Shown: piece by piece, positions 37,178 to 46,522 of the stretch | How positions within the stretch are numbered: the first letter of the stretch is position 1 | Layout of the letters: every line of letters begins with the position of its first letter | Origin: Syntrophomonas sp. | Lineage (GTDB): Bacteria; Bacillota; Syntrophomonadia; Syntrophomonadales; Syntrophomonadaceae | Assembly: GCA_016841245.1 (NCBI GenBank) | Contig: JAENZN010000017.1 | Location: 26,413-90,412 of the forward strand | Length of the DNA stretch: 64,000 bases | Direction of reading: 5' to 3' | Program-made: the position numbers and the translations under genes | The notes under the pieces: model-generated | Told to the model about the DNA's origin: nothing | Seen by the model: only the letters and a program-made list of their open reading frames with translations | The model's database searches: none

Positions 37178-37456
37178 ATGGAAAAACGCAGGGAAGCATT
37201 TAATCGAGTAATGGCAGACTTTCTGGAAATACCCAAAGATCTGGTTATGGATATTCCCAAACTCACCATGGTGGGCAGAAATGAATTATATATTGAAAAT
37301 CACAAGGGAATTATCGAGTATCGGGTAGATATGGTGAGAATTAACCTCAGCCGGGGATTTATAGAGATACAGGGGAATAACCTGGAAATTAAGACATTAA
37401 TGCCGGAGGAGTTGTTTTTGATAGGAGAAGTTCATGCCATAATATTCCGGGATTAA
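37178..37456 (+). CDS. yqfC: Sporulation protein YqfC
   Basis: 92 residues, conserved in endospore formers, with the family pattern FLEIPKDLVMDIPKLTMVG and IEIQGNNLEIKTL. Expressed in the mother cell in Bacillus; biochemical role unknown. Start ATG behind AGAGGGGGG. Forms an operon with yqfD 15 bases downstream. It is good evidence that the organism sporulates or descends from sporulators. Confidence 0.93.
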   Translation: MEKRREAFNRVMADFLEIPKDLVMDIPKLTMVGRNELYIENHKGIIEYRVDMVRINLSRGFIEIQGNNLEIKTLMPEELFLIGEVHAIIFRD

Positions 37457-37471
37457 GGAGGGAGGATAGAA

Positions 37472-38692
37472 ATGGGTAACAAGTTCTTTGATCATTTTGG
37501 AGGTATTGTAACCATCAAGCTGCTGGGTCAGAGACCAGAAAAAATTATTAATATGGCCTTAGCGCGCGGCATATTTCTGTGGGATTTGAAAAAAGATCAG
37601 GACTTTATGAGCTTTAGAATCAGGAGCAGCGGATATGAAGCCCTGAAGAGCTTGGCGGATGAACATAGTTACGGCATGGAAGTGATCGATCGAAAAGGAC
37701 TGCCTTTCATGAAGTCAGCTTTAAAAAGACGGGTTGGTTTTCTGGGGGGGGCAGCTGGGTTTATTATTGCTCTATATATTCTATCATCATTTGTGTGGTT
37801 TATAAGTGTGAGTGGAAATGAGAGTATTGACGATCAAAAAATACTGAGGGCCGCTGCTCAATACGGAGTATATAAGGGTGCTGCCAAGTGGAATTTCAGC
37901 CGGGTTGAAGCAGAACAGGCTATATTGCGAGATATCAAAGAGCTGACTTACATAAAAATCGATATCAGAGGGGTAAAAGCTGATATCCAGGTGGTGGAAA
38001 AAATTTTACCTGGAGATGAGATTACTGGCCCCTGTCACCTGCTGGCCAGTAACGATGGCGTAGTAAAAGAAATTTTAGTGCTGGAGGGCCAGGCCAGGGT
38101 TAAGGAAGGGGATGCGGTAGTGAAAGGAGATGTGCTTATATCCGGCATAGTATTCCCTCAATCCAATCCGTATATGGTCAATGAAGCAAATCAGGAATTG
38201 AATCCTTACCTGGTAAGGGCGCGAGGAACTGTTAAAGCTCGGGTATGGTACGAAGGGTATGGGGAATGCCGTCTTCACCAGGAAAACATACTGTTTACCG
38301 GCCGGGATAAGCGTTTAGTACATATCAAGACTCCCTGGAATGAATTTAAAATATTTGGTGATGATAAAAAGGGGTTTGAACTGTTTGAAACTAGTGAAAC
38401 TAAAAAGACTATTAATACTCCGCTGGGAGAATTCTCAGTTATTAATTTGATGGAAAAGGAACAGATGGTGGAAATACAAGAGTATACAGAAGAAGAAGCT
38501 ACTAAAATTGCTAAAGAAAAGGCACTGGAAACCTTACGGGAAAAAATTGATAAATACCAGAAGATTAGTGACTCTAAAATAGAAGTATTATCTTCGCCTA
38601 GTGAATCGGTATTGAGAATCAAGGTAGCAGTGGAAACCATAGAAGATATTGCCCTGGCCGAACCCATAAATAAAGCCGAAAATGGCAATTGA
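37472..38692 (+). CDS. yqfD: Sporulation protein YqfD
   Basis: 406-residue membrane protein needed for sporulation in Bacillus. One strong span at about residues 88-110 (GFLGGAAGFIIALYILSSFV) separates a small cytoplasmic domain from a large outer domain with repeated POTRA-like folds. Start ATG behind AAGGAGGGAGG. Followed by phoH in the standard order. Confidence 0.94.
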   Translation: MGNKFFDHFGGIVTIKLLGQRPEKIINMALARGIFLWDLKKDQDFMSFRIRSSGYEALKSLADEHSYGMEVIDRKGLPFMKSALKRRVGFLGGAAGFIIALYILSSFVWFISVSGNESIDDQKILRAAAQYGVYKGAAKWNFSRVEAEQAILRDIKELTYIKIDIRGVKADIQVVEKILPGDEITGPCHLLASNDGVVKEILVLEGQARVKEGDAVVKGDVLISGIVFPQSNPYMVNEANQELNPYLVRARGTVKARVWYEGYGECRLHQENILFTGRDKRLVHIKTPWNEFKIFGDDKKGFELFETSETKKTINTPLGEFSVINLMEKEQMVEIQEYTEEEATKIAKEKALETLREKIDKYQKISDSKIEVLSSPSESVLRIKVAVETIEDIALAEPINKAENGN

Positions 38693-38798
38693 ACGCCTTC
38701 ATGTGCTATAATTACTAAGATAAAATACTTGGCAGAAAAGCTTCAGGTATATTAATTTTAGCGATTGTGCGTACTAAATGTTTGGAGGGAAACCATTA

Positions 38799-39773
38799 TT
38801 GGCAAGGAAAGAGGCAAAAGTATCTATTGATGATAATGAAAAGGCAATAAGTCTATTGGGAACCAATGATGAAAACTTTAAATATCTTAAAAGTATCTGC
38901 AGTGCTGAAATGTCGTCCAGAGGGGCTGATATTTTTATATCGGGTGAAGAAGCGCAGGTGAATGTAGCCTGTGAGCTTTTACACGGTTTAATTGATATAG
39001 TAGAAACTGAGGGGCAGATTACGATCAACGATATTAACTATATAAATGGACTTATACAAAAGGGAGAAAAGATCAGGCATAAAGAAATTGTTTCTGGCAC
39101 TCTGCTTACAACTGTAAGGGGAAAGGCTGTAAAAGCTAAAACTCTAGGGCAGAAGCGTTATGTACAGTCAATTATTAGAGATGATATAGTATTTAGTATT
39201 GGACCAGCCGGAACTGGCAAGACTTATCTAGCGGTGGTAATGGCGGTCAGAGCACTGAAAAACAAAGAGGTGGAACGAATCATTTTGGTAAGGCCGGCAG
39301 TGGAAGCAGGTGAGAAATTAGGGTTCCTGCCAGGAGATTTTATAGAAAAGGTAAATCCTTACCTCAGGCCTCTTTACGATGGCCTTTTCGATATTTTGGG
39401 AGTAGATGTGACCCAGCGATATATGGAGAAGAATATTATCGAGGTTGCTCCTTTGGCATATATGCGAGGCAGGACCTTGAATGATGCTTTCATAATCCTG
39501 GATGAAGCTCAGAATACTACCCCCCAGCAAATGAAGATGTTCCTGACCAGATTGGGGTTCGGTTCCAAAGCGGTAGTTACCGGTGATATAACTCAGGTAG
39601 ATCTACCCAAGGAAGACTACTCGGGACTGGTTGAAATACAGCGCATACTCAGCAGAGTTAAGGGAATATCTTTCGAGTACCTTACTAAAGAAGATGTTAT
39701 CCGGCATCCACTGGTTCAGAAGATTATTGATGCATATGAAATTTTTGAGGCCAGCAATGTGAAAAGCCATTGA
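38799..39773 (+). CDS. phoH: PhoH-like ATPase
   Basis: Cytoplasmic P-loop protein, probably an RNA helicase-like ATPase linked to ribosome or RNA metabolism with YbeY. Walker A is GPAGTGKTYLA and Walker B is AFIILDEAQN. About 324 residues from TTG 38799, preferred because GGAGGGA (38784-38790) sits 8 bases upstream; ATG 38778 would put that site inside the gene. Confidence 0.93.
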   Translation: MARKEAKVSIDDNEKAISLLGTNDENFKYLKSICSAEMSSRGADIFISGEEAQVNVACELLHGLIDIVETEGQITINDINYINGLIQKGEKIRHKEIVSGTLLTTVRGKAVKAKTLGQKRYVQSIIRDDIVFSIGPAGTGKTYLAVVMAVRALKNKEVERIILVRPAVEAGEKLGFLPGDFIEKVNPYLRPLYDGLFDILGVDVTQRYMEKNIIEVAPLAYMRGRTLNDAFIILDEAQNTTPQQMKMFLTRLGFGSKAVVTGDITQVDLPKEDYSGLVEIQRILSRVKGISFEYLTKEDVIRHPLVQKIIDAYEIFEASNVKSH

Positions 39774-39832
39774 ACTGGTGAAGGCAGGAATATTTTGTAT
39801 AAAAAGCTTAATGCTTTTTAAGGAGAGTTTAG

Positions 39833-42025
39833 ATGGCGATATCCAAAATACTTACCAGTTTATGGAGAAATGTCAACCAATTTTTTAAAAATTCAAATAT
39901 TAAAAAGGGCTTGAGCATCTTTTTGTTTTTTACTATTACAATTCTTATCCTGTTCAGCAATTTTAACCCCAAGCAGGTTATGTTAAAACCAGATGAAGTT
40001 GCCCAAAGAGACATACAATCAACTGTTAATGCAACTGTTATCGATGAACAACAGACTGAGGAATTAAGAAAACAAGCAGCTGCCAAAGTACAAAAGGTTT
40101 ATCAGGAGGATACCTATGCCCTTTCCAGTGCTGAGAATGATATAGAAATTTTCTACTCCAATATACAAGATATACTGTTTGTGGATGAAGAAGAGGAAAC
40201 AGAAAACAGCCAGAAAAAAGCTAAATTATTAACTCTGCTGGAGAGTACCAGCACCCGATATAGTGATCTGGCCCTGGGAAATACAGATTTGGCCGATTAC
40301 CTGTTGAATTCTAAGCCGGAAGACCTGCAGAGGATGAAAGAGGCTTCCCTTTTAGTAGTACAGAGCATTATGAATAAACCAGTCACTGATGAAACTTTAT
40401 CTGATTTAAATGAAGAGGCTGTAAATAAGATAGATATTCTTCCTTATTCCCAGCCCGCCCGGGAACTTATCAAACTGGTCAGCATCAATTCATTAAGACC
40501 AAATCTGATTTACAATGAAGAGAAAACTAATTTAGCCATTCAAGAAGCAGTAAATGCAGTAGCACCAGTACAAAAGACTATTAAAGCGGGAGAGATAATA
40601 GTACGTGAAGGTAACCGGGTTACTGAAGAACAGATATCCATACTTGAACAACTGGGTATTCAAAGGACCAATAATTATACTCTTACTCTAATAGGTACTG
40701 CATTATTTGTTCTTCTGACTTTCTGGCTGGTTATAGAATTTGTACGCAGATATTACCCGGAAATATATCAGAATGATATGCTGCTGCTCCTGTTAGGATT
40801 GGTCTTTGTATTAATAATTTCTATTACCCGCTTCCTGACGGTGATTAAAATTGGAGATCAGCCGGATCTGGGGAATCTAATAGGATACCTGGCACCGGTT
40901 GCAGCAGGCTCAATGCTGATCGCTATACTTCTGGATGACCGATTGGCCTACTTTGTAACATTAATTATGGCTTTGTATGTGGGATTATTAACTGAAGGTA
41001 ACCAACTTTTTTATGCCATTACTGCTTTTGTGGGTGGCACAGTGGGGATATTCCAGGTCCATCGTGTAAATCAGACCTCAGACCTGGCCAAATCCGGGTT
41101 ATTCATCGCTTTGGCAGATATTGCAGCCATTATTACTCTCCTCTTTATCGGAGATAATCTCAATATAAATAACCTGGCCGTAGGGTCTGCCATTGGGGCT
41201 GTAAACGGTATCCTATCGGCAGTATTGATGATTGGTGTATTACCTTATCTGGAAGCTGCCTTTTCAATAACCAGTATGAGCAAACTGCTGGAACTTTCTA
41301 ATCCTAATAACCCGGTACTAAAACGGCTGCTGCTGGAGGCCCCGGGTACCTATCATCACAGTCTGATGGTGGGGAATCTGGCTGAAGCTTCAGCTGAGTC
41401 AATTGGCGCTAACCCGCTCTTGGTAAGAGTGGGAGCTCTATATCACGATATTGGAAAGATCAAGAGACCGGAATATTTTGTGGAAAATCAGCGGGGCTTT
41501 GATAATCCACACGAAAAAATTGCCCCAGCTTTAAGTACCCTGATAATAACCTCCCATGTAAAAGAAGGAGTGGAAATGGCCCGGGAAGCTCATCTTCCGG
41601 ATACTATTATAGACTTTATCGAACAGCATCATGGTACCAGTTTGGCCAAGTATTTTTACAGCCGGGCATTGGAAGAAGATCGGGATGGTAATGTTAATGA
41701 GGATAACTTCAGGTATGAGGGGCCTAAACCAAAAAGCAAAGAAATTGCTCTGGTTATGCTGGCTGATTCAGTGGAGGCGGCAGTAAGGTCATTACAATCA
41801 CCCAGCCCGGAAAAAATACGAGATATGGTCAGGATGTTAATCAAGGATAAATTGAACGATGGGCAGTTGGAGATGTGTGATTTAACTTTTAAGGATCTGG
41901 ATATTATCTCTAAATCATTTAATAAAGTACTGGAGGGAATCTATCATAAACGTATAGAGTACCCGGAAGTCATACAAAAGGAATTGGAACAAAGGAGCGG
42001 TAGTGATGGATACGATGATCATTAA
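39833..42025 (+). CDS. 7TM-HD membrane phosphohydrolase (PgpH/YqfF, c-di-AMP phosphodiesterase type)
   Basis: 730 residues: one N-terminal span, an extracellular domain of about 230 residues, seven clustered spans (residues ~280-470) and a C-terminal HD domain with YHHSLMVGNLAEA and LYHDIGKIKRPEYF. The Listeria homologue PgpH degrades c-di-AMP, so control of osmotic and wall signalling is likely. Lies between phoH and ybeY and overlaps ybeY by about 20 bases, as in most Firmicutes. Confidence 0.93.
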   Translation: MAISKILTSLWRNVNQFFKNSNIKKGLSIFLFFTITILILFSNFNPKQVMLKPDEVAQRDIQSTVNATVIDEQQTEELRKQAAAKVQKVYQEDTYALSSAENDIEIFYSNIQDILFVDEEEETENSQKKAKLLTLLESTSTRYSDLALGNTDLADYLLNSKPEDLQRMKEASLLVVQSIMNKPVTDETLSDLNEEAVNKIDILPYSQPARELIKLVSINSLRPNLIYNEEKTNLAIQEAVNAVAPVQKTIKAGEIIVREGNRVTEEQISILEQLGIQRTNNYTLTLIGTALFVLLTFWLVIEFVRRYYPEIYQNDMLLLLLGLVFVLIISITRFLTVIKIGDQPDLGNLIGYLAPVAAGSMLIAILLDDRLAYFVTLIMALYVGLLTEGNQLFYAITAFVGGTVGIFQVHRVNQTSDLAKSGLFIALADIAAIITLLFIGDNLNINNLAVGSAIGAVNGILSAVLMIGVLPYLEAAFSITSMSKLLELSNPNNPVLKRLLLEAPGTYHHSLMVGNLAEASAESIGANPLLVRVGALYHDIGKIKRPEYFVENQRGFDNPHEKIAPALSTLIITSHVKEGVEMAREAHLPDTIIDFIEQHHGTSLAKYFYSRALEEDRDGNVNEDNFRYEGPKPKSKEIALVMLADSVEAAVRSLQSPSPEKIRDMVRMLIKDKLNDGQLEMCDLTFKDLDIISKSFNKVLEGIYHKRIEYPEVIQKELEQRSGSDGYDDH

Positions 42026-42476
42026 TCAGCAGAGCAGGGTGGATTATACCCGTGATCTAGAAAAGATTATCCAAACCACAGCAGCAAAAGCTGCGCAAAT
42101 TCTGGGACTCGAACCGACCACCGAGTTGAGTGTGCTGATTGTAGACAATGAATACATTAGAGAATTAAACTCCTTATATAGAGATAAAGATGAGATTACC
42201 GATGTCCTGTCATTCGCTATGAACGAGCTGGGTGAAGATGAACCCGATTTTGCCGAGCAGGATGAAATCAATATCCTGGGTGATGTTGTTATATCCCTGG
42301 AACAGGCCTTACTTCAAAGTAAGGAATATGACCATAGCTTGGAAAGAGAACTAGGATATCTGCTTACCCATGGACTCTTGCATCTATTAGGTTATGAACA
42401 TGATAATGAAGATGAATTTAAAGCTATGCGGGCTTTGGAGGAGAAAATAATGAGTGCTGTCAAACTGGCAAGGTAG
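42006..42476 (+). CDS. ybeY: Endoribonuclease YbeY (16S rRNA maturation)
   Basis: Single-strand-specific zinc endoribonuclease for 16S rRNA 3'-end processing and ribosome quality control. The metal motif HGLLHLLGYEHDNEDE (H3xH5xH) is intact. ATG 42006 behind AAAGGAGCGG is preferred over GTG 42003. About 156 residues. Overlaps the end of the 7TM-HD gene. Confidence 0.96.
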   Translation: MDTMIINQQSRVDYTRDLEKIIQTTAAKAAQILGLEPTTELSVLIVDNEYIRELNSLYRDKDEITDVLSFAMNELGEDEPDFAEQDEINILGDVVISLEQALLQSKEYDHSLERELGYLLTHGLLHLLGYEHDNEDEFKAMRALEEKIMSAVKLAR

Positions 42477-42484
42477 TTGAGAGT

Positions 42485-42838
42485 ATGAAACGGAAAAATC
42501 TAAAGGAAAGCTTTTCCTGTGCTCTAGTAGGATTTGTGTTAGTCCTTAATAGCGAGAGAAACATGAAGATACATTTAGCCGCTGCCTTCCTGGCCACAGC
42601 CCTGGGTTTTATTCTGGGTATCAGTCGGGTCGAATGGGGATTGCTATGTATTACCATATTTATGGTTCTAACTGCCGAAACAGCCAATACCGCGCTGGAA
42701 AAAGCCGTAGACCTGGTTACTGCTGAGTATCATCCTCTGGCCCGCAGCGCTAAAAATGCTGCAGCCGGTGCAGTGCTATTGAGTGCCATAAATGCGATAA
42801 TTATGGCTTTTATAATATTTGGGCGGTATTTATTTTAA
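42485..42838 (+). CDS. dgkA: Diacylglycerol/undecaprenol kinase
   Basis: 117-residue integral membrane kinase with three spans. NSERNMKIHL and ETANTALEKAVDLVT hold the DgkA catalytic glutamates. In Gram-positives it phosphorylates undecaprenol for wall-lipid recycling. It starts 8 bases after ybeY and belongs to the same operon. Confidence 0.94.
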   Translation: MKRKNLKESFSCALVGFVLVLNSERNMKIHLAAAFLATALGFILGISRVEWGLLCITIFMVLTAETANTALEKAVDLVTAEYHPLARSAKNAAAGAVLLSAINAIIMAFIIFGRYLF

Positions 42839-42955
42839 AATGAACTATGGTACCAGAACGAAATAGTTTTTATAAAGTCCGGTAGTTTAATCAATAATAA
42901 TAAGGTATAATTTTATTTTGATGTGTTAAAGAACCTGAACTGGAGGATAAACAAT

Positions 42956-43351
42956 ATGGATGCAGGCTGCCTAATAAAAGAGGCTCGCAAAGCCCAGGAA
43001 AATTCTTACTCGCCCTATTCTGGGTTCAAAGTAGGGGCAGCCCTCTTGAGTAAATCGGGTCTAATATATACTGGAACCAACATCGAAAACTCTTCCTATG
43101 GTTTAAGTGTTTGTGCTGAGCGGACTGCTCTTTTCAATGCGGTTAATAATGGAGAAACTAATTTTTCAGCCATAGCTATCAGCAGCAGTGGACCTGATTA
43201 TGTATACCCCTGTGGGGCTTGTTTACAGGTGCTGGCTGAATTTGCCAGTGATTTGCAGGTAATAGTCAGCAATGAGCAAGATGAATTTAAGAAATATCTT
43301 CTGAGTGACTTATTGCCCCAGGCTTTTAAGTTATCAATACAGGAGGGTTAA
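42956..43351 (+). CDS. cdd: Cytidine deaminase
   Basis: Zinc enzyme that converts cytidine and deoxycytidine to the uridine forms. The zinc motifs CAERTALFNA and PCGACLQVLAEF are complete. ATG 42956 with TGGAGGATAAAC gives about 131 residues, the normal size. Confidence 0.96.
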   Translation: MDAGCLIKEARKAQENSYSPYSGFKVGAALLSKSGLIYTGTNIENSSYGLSVCAERTALFNAVNNGETNFSAIAISSSGPDYVYPCGACLQVLAEFASDLQVIVSNEQDEFKKYLLSDLLPQAFKLSIQEG

Positions 43352-43356
43352 TACTT

Positions 43357-44238
43357 TTGAAGTCAGGATTTGTTAGTATAGTAGGTCGACCCAATGTGGG
43401 TAAATCTACCTTGATAAATGAAATAATAGGAGAAAAAATTGCTATTGTTTCAGAAAAACCACAGACTACTAGAAACCGTTTACAGGGTATTCATACCTGT
43501 ACCGAGGGACAGGTTATATTTATTGATACCCCGGGTATTCACAAACCGAGACATCTTCTGGGTGAATATATGGTAAATGTTTCTACCCGGAGCCTGCATG
43601 AGGTTGATCTTATATATTATATTATCGATGTCACTCGACCCTATGGAGGAGGAGAGGAGTTCATTATCAACCATCTGCAGCAGTCCCCAGTTCCTATTTT
43701 TCTGGTTGTTAATAAAATTGACCTATGCAGTGAGGATGAAATCCAGGAATTCATTAAACCCTTTACTACTCAGATGAACTTTGCTGAAATAATAGCCATA
43801 TCGGCTGCCTATGGCACTAACCTTGCCAATTTGCTGAAGAAAACCTTTGATTATCTTCCAGAAGGGCCGTTATATTATCCAGAAGATGATATGACCGATC
43901 AGCCGGTCTCGTTTATTGTAAGTGAACTAATTCGCGAAAAAGCTTTGATTCTTACCCGAGATGAGATACCTCATTCACTGGCGGTTGATATTGAAGAATT
44001 CAAACAGCAAAATGGCGGGAAGATTTATTTAAGAGCAGTAATTTATACCGAACGAGATTCCCAGAAAGGCATAGTAATTGGGAAGAGTGGCCAAATGTTG
44101 AAACAAATTGGTGAACAGGCCCGCGCAGATATTGAAAAATTTCTTGATAAATCCGTTTATCTTGATTTATGGGTGAAAGTTAAGAAAAACTGGCGGGATA
44201 GTGAAAGCAATCTTAACCAGCTGGGGTATCGCTACTAA
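43357..44238 (+). CDS. era: GTPase Era
   Basis: Ribosome-assembly GTPase for the 30S subunit. G1 GRPNVGKST (10-18), G3 DTPGI and G4 NKID are present, followed by a KH domain with GIVIGKSGQMLKQIG that binds the 16S rRNA 3' end. 293 residues. TTG start behind CAGGAGGG, 5 bases after cdd. Confidence 0.96.
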   Translation: MKSGFVSIVGRPNVGKSTLINEIIGEKIAIVSEKPQTTRNRLQGIHTCTEGQVIFIDTPGIHKPRHLLGEYMVNVSTRSLHEVDLIYYIIDVTRPYGGGEEFIINHLQQSPVPIFLVVNKIDLCSEDEIQEFIKPFTTQMNFAEIIAISAAYGTNLANLLKKTFDYLPEGPLYYPEDDMTDQPVSFIVSELIREKALILTRDEIPHSLAVDIEEFKQQNGGKIYLRAVIYTERDSQKGIVIGKSGQMLKQIGEQARADIEKFLDKSVYLDLWVKVKKNWRDSESNLNQLGYRY

Positions 44239-44278
44239 ATCACGTAAAATCCGCAGCTGTAAGCAGGAGTTGATAAGC

Positions 44279-44938
44279 ATGCTGGCATCTTACCTGGACA
44301 GCACCAACCTCAAACCTGATTGCAGGAGAGAAGATATAGAAATATTATGTACAAGAGCAGCCGAATTGAATATGGCTGCTGTTTGTATTAATCCCAGTCG
44401 GGTTTCGTTGGCCAGTCATATCTTACAGAGCAGCAAAGTGGGTCTGGGTACAGTTATTGGATTTCCCCTGGGGGCTGCCACTGCTCAAATTAAGGTTCAG
44501 GAGGCTGAGCAGGCGTTAAGAGATGGGGCATCAGAACTGGACGTGGTAATAAACATAGGTGCTGTAAAAGACCAAGACTTTGAAATCGCAGCTGATGAAA
44601 TTAAGAGCCTGTTAAGGCTAAGAAAAGAGTATGATTATTTACTTAAAATTATTGTTGAAACTGCCTTGCTTACAGTAGACGAATTAAGGCAGATGACGGT
44701 TCTTATCAGCGATTCAGGAGCTGATTACATTAAGACTTCCACTGGATTTGCCAGCCGGGGAGTAAGTCTGGATGATATAGCCATCATTAATAGTGTAAAA
44801 AGGTCTGAACTGAAAATAAAAGCCAGTGGGGGCGTTAAAACTCTAGATTTTGCCCTGCAGCTAATAAATGCCGGTGTAGATAGAATAGGCAGCAGCAATG
44901 CAGAAGAACTTGTAGCAGCCTGCCGGGCGGTCCGTTAA
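44279..44938 (+). CDS. deoC: Deoxyribose-phosphate aldolase
   Basis: Cleaves 2-deoxyribose-5-phosphate to glyceraldehyde-3-phosphate and acetaldehyde. The Schiff-base lysine is in DYIKTSTGF and the second active-site lysine in KIKASGGVKT. ATG 44279 with AGGAG 9 bases upstream gives 219 residues. With cdd it forms a small nucleoside-salvage pair around era. Confidence 0.95.
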   Translation: MLASYLDSTNLKPDCRREDIEILCTRAAELNMAAVCINPSRVSLASHILQSSKVGLGTVIGFPLGAATAQIKVQEAEQALRDGASELDVVINIGAVKDQDFEIAADEIKSLLRLRKEYDYLLKIIVETALLTVDELRQMTVLISDSGADYIKTSTGFASRGVSLDDIAIINSVKRSELKIKASGGVKTLDFALQLINAGVDRIGSSNAEELVAACRAVR

Positions 44939-45340
44939 ATATAAACTCAACTTACGTAGTTGACTTTGACAAATATTTATAGCTTATCAGCAACTTGACG
45001 CAGGAACCTTATAATACCCTGTTGAAGGTGAGACCATTAAAGGGGCGAGTGACAGGACGTTCCGAGTGCCTTTCACCGTCTGGGCACTGTACTACCCCGC
45101 AATGGGACAGCTAATGTGCACTAACTGATGCACTATAAGATCAGGTCACTGATGCTCCGAATGGTCGTCATTGAGATAGCCGATCACGGATGGGAGGTTA
45201 GCGCGGTAACCATTGATACCCAAGCCAAGCAGATGGTATCGTTGAGTGACGAGTGGGTGGGAGAAAGCTATAAGATGGCAGGAAATGAGAAATTTGTATT
45301 ATAAAGTTATTTACATATCTCGGAGGTAGCCTTAGAAAGA
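44939..45340 (+). other. deoC-recO gap with an unclassified short frame
   Basis: A 58-codon frame at 45128-45304 (begins MHYKIRSLMLRMVVIEIADH) lacks a good ribosome site. Just before it, in another frame, GASDRTFRVPFTVWALYYPA is open. The two may be pieces of one decayed gene. A GGTGA (around 45028)/TCACC (around 45076) complementarity suggests some RNA structure. Nothing recognised. Confidence 0.3.
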
Positions 45341-46096
45341 GTGAATATAATGTATTATCAGAGCCGTTCTATCATTTTAAAGACCAGTAATTTAAAAGAA
45401 GCAGATAAAATAGTAAGTGTCTTTTCTGAACAAGAAGGCAAATTAAGCGCAGTAGCCCGGGGCGTAAAGAAACCCAAGAGCAGTTTGCGGGCTTGTGTTC
45501 AGCCATTCTGTCATTCACTGCTGTTTTTTAGCAGCGGCAGGGAATTGGATTTGATAACCCAGGGTAAGCTTATTGAGTTTTATGGCAATACCCGTGAGGA
45601 TATACAAAGAATGCTTTATGCTGTATATATCATGGAACTGCTTGATAAATCATTAATGGAGAGAATGCCTTTAAGTAATCTATATCTGCATACCCTGCAG
45701 GTACTGGACTATATAAATGAATGGGGAGTTAATTCCCTGGTGATCAGGTCTTTCGAACTCAAATTATTGATTTGCCTGGGTTATACACCGTTATTAGACC
45801 GATGTATCAATTGCGGCAGTCCCCGGGTAATAGCTTTTGATATGCCAGAAGGAGGTACGATATGCAATGAGTGCTTGAAAAAATCTTCAAACACTTACAG
45901 ACTATCTGCCCAAACCCTGGCTTTGTTACGTTTGCTGGGGAATGCTAATCTAACCACCATCAGCCGGGTTAAAGCATCGGCTCAATCTCTGGCACAGTTG
46001 GAGACCTTTCTGGAAGCTTACCTGGAATACCACCTGGAAAGGAAATTCAGCTTAAAAAGTACTATAAGAACTATCAAAGATAAAATGATGCTATAA
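45341..46096 (+). CDS. recO: DNA repair protein RecO
   Basis: Recombination mediator that loads RecA with RecR. The OB-fold N-terminus reads YQSRSIILKTSNLKEADKIV, and a C-terminal zinc site is formed by CINCGSP and CNECL. 251 residues. GTG 45341 or ATG 45350 could start; GGAGGT at 45322 favours the former but with long spacing. Confidence 0.94.
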   Translation: MNIMYYQSRSIILKTSNLKEADKIVSVFSEQEGKLSAVARGVKKPKSSLRACVQPFCHSLLFFSSGRELDLITQGKLIEFYGNTREDIQRMLYAVYIMELLDKSLMERMPLSNLYLHTLQVLDYINEWGVNSLVIRSFELKLLICLGYTPLLDRCINCGSPRVIAFDMPEGGTICNECLKKSSNTYRLSAQTLALLRLLGNANLTTISRVKASAQSLAQLETFLEAYLEYHLERKFSLKSTIRTIKDKMML

Positions 46097-46172
46097 CGTG
46101 TCGCGGGGACGGTTCTTCTGACACGCCTGAAAAGTTAAGCGGGGTGTCAAAAGAACCGTCCCCGCGACACGT
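46096..46172. repeat. REPIN-like long palindrome (GGGGACGGTTCTT family)
   Basis: Arms of 29 bases, 46096-46124 and 46144-46172, with one mismatch, read CGCGGGGACGGTTCTTCTGACAC and its complement with a 19-base spacer. The same GGGGACGGTTCTTTTGACAC core is common in Clostridia and other anaerobes as a RAYT-mobilised repeat. It starts at the last base of recO and may act as its terminator. Confidence 0.8.
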
Positions 46173-46271
46173 GAAAGAAACAGCTTAAATATGTCAATAC
46201 TATTGGCAGGTCTTATTCTGGATTGGCATTGACACGATTAAGGCCGGTTGATAAACTTATTTAAGAATTTC

Positions 46272-46502
46272 ATATGATAAGTGATGAAGAAGAGTAGTAG
46301 GAAAGAGTATTCTCTAACAGAGAGCCGGGTAAGCTGGAAACCGGCAGAGATAAGGTTCTGAAGGCGCTTTGGAGCTATCAGGAGGAAAGCCTCTTTAGGG
46401 GGTTAGTAAAACCTGAATTTGTAAGGTGGGTGTAAAAACCAACCAGGGTGGAACCGCGGGTAATACCCGTCCCTGTGCAGGGACGGGTATTTATATTTTT
46501 CA
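46272..46502 (+). promoter_or_regulatory. Glycine T-box riboswitch with terminator
   Basis: A leader with the T-box sequence AGGGTGGAACCGCGG (46445-46459) and a Stem I region with GAAGAGTAGTA (about 46285). The terminator ATACCCGTCCCTG/CAGGGACGGGTAT (46463-46490) ends in a T-rich run. GGC at 46363-46365 after CTGAA is the likely glycine specifier. Uncharged tRNA-Gly should block the terminator and switch on glyQS. Confidence 0.92.
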
Positions 46503-46522
46503 TCATTGGAGGAGGTAAATAA

